In this document: positions 33,475 to 43,745 of the stretch, piece after piece
Position numbering within the stretch: position 1 is the first letter of the stretch
Layout of the letters: the number at the start of each line of letters is the position of its first letter
Assembly: GCF_019649055.1 (NCBI RefSeq)
Contig: NW_026570239.1
Span: 1,364,001-1,428,000, forward strand
Direction of reading: 5' to 3'
DNA from: Paramacrobiotus metropolitanus
Taxonomy: Eukaryota > Tardigrada > Eutardigrada > Parachela > Macrobiotidae
DNA: 64,000 bases
The notes under the pieces: model-generated
What the model was told of the DNA's origin: nothing
The model's database searches: none
Seen by the model: only the letters and a program-made list of their open reading frames with translations
Translations under genes and position numbers: made by a program

Positions 33475-35873
33475 TTACATTAAAACAGCTGGGTCAGTAA
33501 CATGCCCAATATACAAAATCTGACCATTCAAGTAATGACGAACAAAAAAAGCAAACGGCCGGTTGGCAATGAATTCAGCCTTGTATGGTGGGAAGTAATC
33601 CATGTTTTCTAAGATTTTTCTTTCTGGTTTGATCGGCAGCGCGTCTCCAACTCCACGCTCATCCAATGCTGAACGGAACAAAGACAATCATTTGTTACGG
33701 CGAAATGCGAAATCGTTTGTAGTGGCCTATCACCCGATTGAACTATACAAAATATACGGTGCAGTGTACGGTCACATCGCCCACTTACAAAAGCTAATTT
33801 TCTGCAAAAACGAAGTTACACGCAAAGGTTTGCTCAGTTCATTGAGAGGCATTCTGACTCCAAGCTCACTCAGCACAGTCTCCAACTGTACTTGTTTTGC
33901 TATTCGAAATTTTGGAATTTGAACGGTGACTTCTTGAACGGTGTGGTATCTCAACTGTTGACTGATCGTTGTCAATTTTTCTGGTGTCAGCAAATCAGTC
34001 AGCTCACTCAGGGTCCTGAAGCGCTTTCCAAAACAAGGGCAGCGCTTTTTTCCGGGCAGTACAAAAATCGCTTTCCACCAGTCGTCTTCGAAGGGCACCT
34101 CCAGGAATTTTGCCCCGCCCATGTCGTCCGGTATCCAGCACGGACATTTTAGCTTGCCGTGTAGCGTATCCACTTCCCGACGAAAGCCGTCCGCCGCCGT
34201 GAATTCCATTTTGAATGTTCGGTGTAAACCAAATGGCCGGTGCCAGTTGGAGCGAAAATGAAGCGCGTTTACAGCCACCGCATTTCCTGGTGGAGTCGCA
34301 GGAAACACTACGTCTCTGACGCTTTCCAAAGTATGTTGTTGGATGAATTCTGTCAGACGATCTATGTTTTCGGAAAAAATCATTGGCAGAATTTCAGGAT
34401 TCAATATTTTGCTGAACTTGTCTGCATAGGGCTGATGCGCAGGAGCATTTGGTGGCAGCAGTACGGCACAGGCCAAATAAAGACGAAAATTTTCATCTTT
34501 CCCTGCAATGCATTTCTTGTACAAAGCAGCGCTTTCCGTAAAAATTACGCCGTAACACTTTAATTTTTCGCGTATTTTGGTAACTTTGCGTACTGTATGT
34601 GCTTTGATGTGTGGTTTATTGATTTTCAAATTGCGACATTACAGTCGTAAGTCCATTAAATACGGCCATCATTCACAATTAAGAATTAAAAAATATATGC
34701 TTTTATATTTTACTTGTGATTCTTTTGTATTACCCACGGTGTACTCCAGTTACCAGCCTTGTTATTTTTTTTGGAGATTTTATGGAGATTTAATGATGTT
34801 TGCGTTTAAAATTCATTAAGCGACGTTTTTGGTATGACTGCTAAAGTGCCAGTACTTATTCATTTTTTTAGCATCGCGTTGTTAGGAAGTGTAACACCTC
34901 GTAACCAATAGGAAAACGAACAATTCAAGTTGCGAAAAAATGCGAAGTACAGAAAATAAGTATAGAAAAAAAGTACAGAAAATATTCAAAAGTATAGAAA
35001 GTATTTTGGCACATTTTTTGTGCCAAACTAAAGTATGACTCTGTGACATATACTGTATTTCTTTCCACTAACGGAAAGCTCTTATTAATTGTTAATACGC
35101 CTAGCTCTACAACTGATAACCTATTTTTATTGAAACATATCGTCGATCACGGTCTGTTAGCCCGCGAGCTGGAACTCAGTGAGACAAGTAATTCGAGTTT
35201 TTCTTCAACTTACGAAAGAACGCACGATAATTACCCAACTAATTTTATGTCCGGTTGATCATAAAAGCATGAATAATGTGGCAGTACACCTTCGATCGGA
35301 AGCATTAATACCAACCGCAAACAAAATGAAAATGATGCCACGGCACATCAGCAGTTTGCTTCTCTATGTGCAGATGGTGCAACTTGTTTCTATCGCCTAG
35401 GATCATACATACGCAGTGATAGGGTTCACACTGCACTGAAGTTGCTGCGGAATCTTTAGTGTGAAAATTGCCCAGTTAAAATTGTACTGCTGAGATTTCA
35501 TTACAGAACTACAGTATATAAAATAATTTTTTATGAGGGTTAAAACCGCATATATGTAAATATACTGTAAGTATATACCTTCAGGATTGTTAGGTTGACA
35601 GTTTTTGTCTTCATCCAGTTTCAGTTGCCGCAGTTCAGTAGATATTCTTTCCGCCATTGCCATGGCGTCCACACCCAACAACTTCTCAATGTCCGCGTTT
35701 TTTCTGTCGTCTGCGCCAGTGTACAACGCCAGCAAAGTTATCTCGGCACAGAATGGCGAAATCAAGACATTCCGCCCACAACCAGCATGGTCAAGCAGAT
35801 ATTTGTACAAATTTCTTGATAGTCGGGCATGCTGGCAACAGTACGGGCTGAACGGAAAGTTCTCCAGTACCAT
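33475..35873 (-). CDS. Serpin (serine protease inhibitor family), intact
   Basis: Three exons join in phase: 35873-35579 (donor cctgaag/GTATAT, phase 1), 34502-33789 (acceptor attgcag, donor GTAAGT, phase 1) and 33668-33475 (acceptor gttcag), giving 400 residues, the usual serpin size. Features include NVLISPFCAEI early, the central KMEFTAADGF..CWIPDDMGG..LEVPFEDDWWKAIFVLPG block, and the C-terminal EFIANRPFAFFVRH..GQILYIGHVTDP. An in-frame TAG lies four codons before the ATG. No signal peptide is evident, so a nucleocytoplasmic serpin is suggested unless an upstream exon exists. The hinge reads ERGVGDALP, not the small-residue run of inhibitory serpins, and the reactive loop is about seven residues longer than in alpha-1-antitrypsin. 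Inhibitory activity is therefore uncertain. A dead paralogue lies at 1-2443. Confidence 0.9.
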
Positions 35874-36069
35874 GATGCCCTAATACAGGCAAACTGAGGC
35901 ATTGGGAAACCAAGTCAATTATTATATGAAATCTTCCGCAATAAATTAAATCACATGCTTGATGGATACACTTATCAGGAACTATGCACCCAGCTGTATA
36001 ATCTTAATAATTCTGCAAAATAAAAAAATCGTGAAATGCCCATAATATTTCAATAATGTTATAAGCGTA

Positions 36070-37625
36070 CGTCAATTCGCTGCCTTGAAAACATGATACT
36101 GTTCATGAGTAGTGGTACGGTGGGGGTGCTTGAAATCCGATCGATTGCGGCATAAATAATACGCACGCAAATTGCATGTGGACTATTTCAAGCCGCAGTC
36201 AACATCAGACTCGCTTTCTTGCTTGCCCCAGTACACTAGTATTGTAGACTAAAGTTAACAGCAACGGATGAGTCAGTCAGAAACATGTCGATTTGCTCTA
36301 TTTGTCATCTGCGAATTAAAAACGCAGCTCAGATGAGTGCCGACCCAAAGCCAATATTGCTCAGATTCAGGGCCCACGCTGAAGCGCTGAGCCTGAGTCT
36401 GACCCCTAAAGGGCTGAGTCTGACTACTGAAAGGCTGAGTCTGAGTACTAAAAGGCTGAGTCTGACTAGTAAAATGCTGAGCATTCCTAAGACTGCTAAG
36501 GTAATATCTCGATCAAGTTAACTCTTGACCGGAAATATGCGACATATGGTCCAGCGAATCCCCGTGTTACTTGCGATGCTAAAACCAAGTAATGTAAAAG
36601 TGCAAGTGTTTATTTAGCAACAATTAACCCATGCGGTAATCGAATACGGGATGCGCACCGTGCGTTACTTATACTCATAAAATAAATCTAGTTTTATTTT
36701 GGCCGGAAATGTCGACTAGCGGCTACAGTTATGGTTTATTCTTTCTTTTTTGCTCAAAATTCGTGTTGCTGCAGTTATACTCATAACGCGCATCCCGTAT
36801 TCGATTACCGCATGAGTTAATTGTTGCTAAATAAACACTTGCACTTTTACATTATGTACTTGGTTTTAGCATCGCATGTAACACGGGGATTCGCTGGACC
36901 ATATGTCGCATATTTCCGGTCAAGAGTTAACTTGATCGAGATATTACCTTAGCAGTCTTAGGAATGCTCAGCCTGTTAGTAGTCAGACTCAGCCTTTTAG
37001 GGGTCAGACTCAGACTCAGCGCTTCAGCGCGGGCCGTCTGACTCTTCGTATTAACCGAAAGATGCTTTAACCAGCAATTTAATACTTTAATGGCAGCCCC
37101 TGTGCTGACTTCCACTATTGGTTATTCTTGATGCTGCAGATCATATATGCAACCATAGATACTTATGTTAAAAATTGAACGAATCGTTTCAATCGTCTGC
37201 AAAATAGGACAACACGTTCCAATGAAAAACCGGGCCGACTTCCAGCTAGCTTTATAATAATTATTAGGGTGACACAATAGCCACCCCAAACAGCCCTTCT
37301 TTTTAAAGCATCCCCTTTTCCGCACTCTGTTAATTATAGGCAACCTTTCTAAATTGATTAATTTATTTTTTAGACACCCTGTTTTTGAAGCACCCTTTAA
37401 ATGAATTTTCGAGATTTTGTGCGAGTGTGTAACAGCTTAAACCGTGACGTTCTTCAGTCTTCCGTGTTAGGCAGGTTGTAAAACGTGGCAGTGGCGCCTG
37501 CCAGTGGCGTTGCCAATGGCATGGCAGGCGATAAAACCTGGAAACTCTGGCAACTGGCAAACGCTAAATTCTGGCAGATGCCGCATAAAGTATGGCGACC
37601 CGTATACGCGAGTTGGAATGTAGGC
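36070..37625. repeat. Dispersed repeat R, copy 1 (interrupted)
   Basis: Apart from the insertion at 36359-37048, this is the reverse complement of about 41570-42455. The flanks of the insertion (GAGTGCCGACCCAAAGCC on one side, TTAACCGAAAGATGCTTTAACC on the other) are contiguous in the other copy. Its right end contains a GGCA-rich repeat (37470-37615). The reading frames here are fragments without recognised domains. Confidence 0.85.
36359..37048. mobile_element. Foldback transposon with 21-bp subrepeats
   Basis: The two arms (about 36359-36655 and 36793-37048) are long inverted copies sharing GCGCTGAAGCGCTGAG-type ends, TAATATCTCGATCAAGTTAA, GCGACATATGGTCCAGCG and CGAATACGGGATGCGC, around a unique centre. 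The left arm has about four tandem 21-bp units (AGGCTGAGTCTGACTAGTAAA type), the right arm about two. Arms with variable tandem subrepeats are the hallmark of FB-type foldback elements. TATT flanks both sides (36355-36358, 37049-37052) and occurs once in the empty site in repeat R copy 2 (around 42157). 690 bp, no transposase. Confidence 0.85.
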
Positions 37626-40600
37626 TCAACTCTTAGTAATTTTTGCAAATGGAGCCAGTTTACAGTCAGTTTAAAAAAAGGGTCGACATCGCTGGCCATT
37701 CACTTAGTGTGTAAAAAAGCGCCGCTATAAAAATTTCTAAAGGTTACATTATATTTTGCCGTCTGCGCAGAAAGTTTCAATTATAAATACTGACAAGGCG
37801 CATTGGAAATACAACCGCCACACTTCTTGAAAGCGCGCCTCTGGAATATGCCTTGCGGTTGAATACAAGCTAGGCGCGCTTTGTCGGTAAAATGCTAACA
37901 TTAGCGTCGTAGCTGAGACATTTTCCAAATACGCACAGACAACACGAATTTGAAAGGTTTTTCGGCAATTCTCTTAACAAAAGAATTTCTCCGCACACAA
38001 GTTGTATAGCGCCACATATGAAGTACGGATACAAGCCCGTTTCACATCACATCGCGCTACCGGTTTTGTTTACTCGTTATTGCACGACTACGTCACTACC
38101 AAACCATATATGCATACTTACATGAGTGATTCTGAATGAATTTTGCAACACAATTAGCGTGATCTTATAAAAACATTAATTTTGATAACACGAAAGTTTA
38201 GAACAGTTTTACTTTTATTGATTTGATTTTGCTAATTATCTTTTTGGATGGCCGCACTGCAGCACAAAAACGCACTGCAATATACACGAAACAGCTTTGC
38301 GAACATACAGACACATCGTAATCCCAAATTTAAATGTGTACCATTGCCACTCTACGGTCTACAGTAGAGTTAATTTAGTATTGAATTCGGTTCACAATGT
38401 ACAACGTTGACTGTTTTAACCTATTTGGCGTATTTACCTAGTGTCTAGTTTGACACAATTGTCAAATGTTGCCTGTGAATGGACCGCTCGCTTCCGCTGT
38501 CGGCAAATTCATTAGGGTGAATCACTGATTTTCAGTTTAATTTTTACGAAAACATTATCTACATATCTGTAAAGTCACATTAAGTAAACTTTCTGCGCAG
38601 AATTTACATGTAAAGAGTAGTACGTCGAAGCGCTAAAAAATAGCAACCGCAATAACACAGTTTACACTTTAAAGCATGAAATAAATTGAGAGCGTGCGAA
38701 CTGTGATTAAAAAATCATTCTATGGCGATACCAATACTGCATGTTCACCAATTAAAAATTAATACTGTACTAATTGACCTAACATTAGTGGCACAGGTGC
38801 TCTTACCTTTACAGTCAAAAAATTGATTGAATGAAAATATTAAGCACTGTAATGCCAAGGCAATGCTTTAAACTAAACTTTAAACATACCCAGTTGTACT
38901 CCACTCCATGCGGTACTATTAACGACATACAGTTTCGAACCAGAGGAATTATATGGTCATAATTGCTTGCAAAGCATTACGAGATCATCTCTGCAACAAA
39001 ATTGCCGTTATCAAGTGAAACCAAGCTTTTGCAACAAGCTCAACAGTCGTGTTTTGACTGGCGACTACCACATGCAGCTGGGTGGACAACAGTGTCATGT
39101 TTTAATTTTTAGTGTCCTCTGGTGCCGGTTCGGTTCAGTGTTTGTTAAGTGTGCATGTGAACTTTGCTACTATTTTTTTTTTAAAAACTGGCGCCTTGTA
39201 TGTCCGCACTTTTACAGTCACAAGGGTAGCTCCACAAAGTTGCTCAAACAACCAGCCTATCTTCTAATTGTGGTAGCTTATTATTTAGCCCGTTGTGTTT
39301 GTAGTTTGTACATAAGGGCGAAAATAAATCATAAGACACAACCAGATAGAAAACTCGAGCGGTACCGCTACAGCGGTATTCTGTTAAGCGCTGAACGATA
39401 GTGTGTATATACTTACGTTAAGTCGGTTAAGATCAGCTGCGTTGAAAATTTGAAGCTTTTGATCATCCTGACTCAAAATATTGTAGCCGTACAAATAAGA
39501 TGTGCAGTGTTACAGTAACCATGATGAGCATTTCATTGGTGCTAGCTGATGCGGAAACATCTGAATTTGTACTTGTACGAATCTTCACTTTTATCGTGGA
39601 TTTCTAGACTGGTTTGGGAAATGTCTAACTGATCTAAAATCATTCTTGCTCTTGCCCTTGCCCTTGCCCTTCTCCAATGTTTTCAGCTGAATAAAAATGT
39701 GTGCGTACGCGTTGACAATGTGTTCCGTTGCCGGCTTTCGTTAAGAGTTAATTACATAAGCGATCTTAAAGTAATTCGTTAACACCACCAGAACTTCCGA
39801 TCGTGGTACGGGTGGATTAACCCAGTCCACTAGAGATAACTTAGAAGTTGTCACTGCAATATGCTGTTTTCATAGAACCTAATAATTTCGGCACCTACCG
39901 TTACCGTCAAGTTTATGAAATAATGCGGACTCCAGCAAGTTTGACAACCGATCATAGTGAGACGGGCTACGCGGAAAAACTATGCATATGTCTTATGCAT
40001 GCGCTACATATGAAATCTCAGTGTTCGAATATTTTCCCAGTTTGCGGGGTAGGTTACAAGTAGCTTATTTTGGGCTTTCACGTTTCTGGTCTTATTATTG
40101 ACTTTTGACATTTCACAGTTTTTTAGTTTAAGTTCGATATGTTTGAACGCACTATACTGTATTTTTAATGCACGTATCACCGCTTAAGTCAAAATTTTGT
40201 TAAATAACATGATAATTAAAGGATTATATAACCACAAATAATTTTGAAGAGATACTTAGACAGTCGGGAAATTATGCTTAGACGGTTGTGAAAATTATGA
40301 ATCCATAATAACTCCGTTATTTTTTTTCCTGAGCTGCATTTGCCGCTATTTATAGTAGACAAGCAAATATCACACCGATAATGTTTATGATTTTAGTCGC
40401 AGCGCTGCATAGCATTAACGGATTACAAAGAGTTATGCATGTACAGTAATTTGGAGCACTTGTTCGTAATAATTTTTGTATCGAGCGCAGCAAAATGATG
40501 TGGTTTGCAACCACTGGTTAGCTATAATATTATTTTCACATTCGTAATACAAGCAAGTATTTAACTAATAGAGCTGGTAACGGAATGCGCAGTAGACCAT

Positions 40601-41569
40601 CTTTGCATTCTGTGGTTACAGCATAGTTAAAGAACACGATATATTGTATGCTGTATGTTAGGCTTGTGAAACGTATAACACGGGCACCGTAACAATAATA
40701 ATGGGAACGCGCTGTGAACGGTATTCTCCCACGTTTACTGGAATAAACTTTTCATTTGAATTTATTTTTGTAACCGATGTTCCTGTGCAAATGTTGCGAA
40801 AGCGTTTTTGCAGGGAAACGACCAGACGCTGAAGTCCGTTAATCGGGTTGTCTGCTCTTGATGTAATAAAAATAATAATAGATAATAATAGAGTTGGACG
40901 CTTTGTTCGTACTATCGTACATATACGAGAAGTCCCAGAGTTCTGCTACTTAAATGCCGATACGGCATTACTGTATCCGCCTATGGCAAGTTACGCTGCT
41001 TTTAACTCTGGACTAGTCGTAATTATGGCTTCCGACTTTGAAGCAATAATCTTCAATTTGAGTTTTGCTACTAGAGGCCGGAGGGATATTCTACACAGGG
41101 TTTAACATTAAACCCGGATGTGACAAAATTTTATTGGTTTAGTTACAGGGTTACACCCTGACCTGGGATAACAGCTTGCGTAAGTGGTGTGTTTGCTCAC
41201 TTTGCTGCATCGTCTACCGTGCTGGTACTGTGCAGACTGTGCTTTACACCTTACCACACTTATTACTAACCACTTTTTCACTTGTATTTTTAATGAGCAT
41301 TGTCTTTCATTTTTATTATGGTACTTTGCGCACAAAGGCAAGAAGAAAAGTGACCCTTTAAAGTTTGACATGTGTTACACGCACTTCGTGCAAGGCGAGT
41401 GTTGTGAGGTGACCCGCTCAACATGATAATTATTATAGTATGATAGTTAGTAGGATACATGACAGCTTGAAAGCTTCTTACTGTATATAAGGGAATACAT
41501 GGTGCTGAGCTCAACATGATAGTCCTTGTAAATACTACTGAGTACAGCCTGTACAGGCAAAATTGTCAA
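37626..41569. other. Intergenic, about 3.9 kb without a recognised gene
   Basis: No splice-consistent gene model or domain found. A short hexanucleotide array (CCCTTG type) lies at about 39648-39672. The longest open frame (38967-39401, +) includes a T9 run and has no domain; I treat it as chance. Confidence 0.4.
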
Positions 41570-42873
41570 GATTTATACACTCGACCGAACAATCCGAACT
41601 CGCGTATACGGGTCGCCATACTTTATGCGGCATCTGCCAGATTTTAGCGTTTGCCAGTTGCCAGAGTTTCCAGGTTTTATCGCCTGCCATGCCATTGGCA
41701 ACGCCACTGGCAGGCGCCACTGCCACGTTTTACAACCTGCCTAACACGGAAGACTGAAGAACGTCACGGTTTAAGCTGTTACACACTCGCACAAAATCTC
41801 GAAAATTCATTTAAAGGGTGCTTCAAAAACAGGGTGTCTAAAAAAAAATTAATCAATTTAAAAAGGTTGCCTATAATTAACAGAGTGCGGGAAAGGGGAT
41901 GCTATAAAAAGAAGGGTTGTTTGGGGTGGCTATAGTGTCACTTATAATTATTATACAGCTAGCTGGAAGTCGGCCCGGTTTTTCATTTGGAACGTGTTGT
42001 CCTATTTTGCAGACGATTGAAACGTTTCGTTCAATTTTTAAAATACGTATCTATGGTTGCATCTATGATCTGCAGCATCAAGAACAACCAATAGTGGAAG
42101 TCAGCACAGGGGCTGCCATTAAAGTATTAACTTGCTGGTTAAAGCATCTTCCGGTTAATAATGGCTTTGGGTCGGCACTCATTCATCTGAGCTGCGTTTT
42201 TAATTCGCAGATGACAGATAGAGCAAATCGACATGTTTCTGACTGACTCATCCGTGTCTATTAACTTTAGTCTACAATACTAGTGTACTGGGGCAAGCAA
42301 GAAAGCGAGTCCGATGTTGACTGCGGCTTGAAAAGGTTCACATGCAACTTGCGTGCGTATTGCTGATGCCTCAATCAATCGGATTTCAAACACCGCCACC
42401 GTACCACTACTCATGAACAGTATCAGGTTTTCAAGGCAGCGATTTGCGATTTCTCCGATTTCTGCAAAATTCGAATGCAAATGTCTAGCTGAAGCACTTG
42501 AAAAGAAAGAGATCACGCGTTGCCCTAAGAGAATTGGTCGGAAGCCAATAAATGAGCTAACCAAGCAGAGAGTCGATATACTACAAGAATGGTGTCCGAG
42601 CAAGCTGTTGTTACTGGATCAGTCGAACAGGCCCATTATTGGGAGGAAAGCATAAGTCATGAATCGGTGTAGAATCAAAATTCTTCAAAACATCACGAAA
42701 ATCACGCGTTGGCCTAAAAATACTGAAAATTTTAAAAATGAAAAATTAAATGGGTGTCTGCAGAAAACCAAAATAGGGTGTCTCTATTTAATTAATAGCA
42801 GAAAATGGTGTCTATAAAAAACAGGGTGTGAAAAGAGGTGGCCATAAAAAACGGGGTCGCTATAGTAATTTTC
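41570..42873. repeat. Dispersed repeat R, copy 2 (uninterrupted)
   Basis: Includes a GGCA-rich repeat (41595-41745, minus sense) and the empty target of the foldback element. Two blocks in direct orientation, 41817-41937 and 42750-42873, each repeat AGGGTGTCT..AATTAAT..GTCTATAAAAA..GGTGGCTATA and end in GG(T/G)(G/C)GCTATAGT, like two same-end termini of a DNA transposon. A 100-codon open frame (42353-42655; PKRIGRKPINELTKQRVDI) may be a relic of a transposase DNA-binding region, but I cannot name it. Confidence 0.6.
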
Positions 42874-43745
42874 TAATTATTATTTATGCATTATTATGTG
42901 CATTATCATGTACATTAATAATAATGTGCTTATTAATTCATGTACATTTCTAACCATGTCATTATTATGTACATTATGTAAATGCACATTATCTGCACGT
43001 GGGAACAGAAGAGCGTCTGAATATCTGTTTACACTGGTCGACCCAAATGACTGACATTAGAATGCAGAAGGTTCAGTGTTATCGGCTGTTTCTGCTCAGT
43101 CAGCTGTTAACATTTTGGTTCACGTCTGTTGTTTACGACTACTTCTTACTAGTGCAATTTTAACAGTTGATTGATTGTATCTACAGCGTCTTCTAGACAA
43201 TTCAGGGTACCCGCTATGTTCCGTTATCAACAAAAGAGGGTTAATTGTTTCTGATGTGGTAACGTGTGAAATCCCCAGTGACAGGTTTCACAATTGCTTC
43301 TTGCCCTTACTCATTCGCAATGACATTTAAATTGTAACCATTATTTCCCCGCTGTTATCGGTCGTAGAATTGTCAAGGTATTGGCAATCGACCAACTGAA
43401 ACCATACATTGCTTTAAAGAGGTTTATCTGTTATCAACGTCTCTAGCCCTTTGGTTTTGCAAGCTCAATTGTGTCAAATGAAGGATACCACACTGCTATC
43501 GGTCATAACCAAAATTATTATCAACAGCAGACTGAGCAGAGGCAACACACACAATGGAGGCTAAATACTATGTATTATAAGTGAATGTCACGTGGCTGCC
43601 AGCGGTTTGTACCAAACTGCTAATTACCGAGTGATGTTTGCTATATTATTTAATAGAATACCCTTAAAATCCAGTTAGACTTTTTGCGAATGGTGGAAGT
43701 GGTAGCACTTCTTGTCAAGTTGACCGTTACTGTTCTTTGCTCAAC
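42874..43745. other. Upstream region of the protease gene
   Basis: The left part is low-complexity (ATTATGTACATTA repeats, 42880-42990). No gene or clear TATA box seen. It presumably contains the protease promoter. Confidence 0.35.

Noticed and set aside
36285-36521. 78-codon frame with repeated LSLT units as a repeat protein
   Set aside because: It is the translation of the 21-bp subrepeats of the foldback element (a multiple of three), mirrored on the other arm.
38967-39401. 144-codon open frame on the plus strand
   Set aside because: Includes a T9 homopolymer coding FFF and no domain, homologue or splice context; likely chance.
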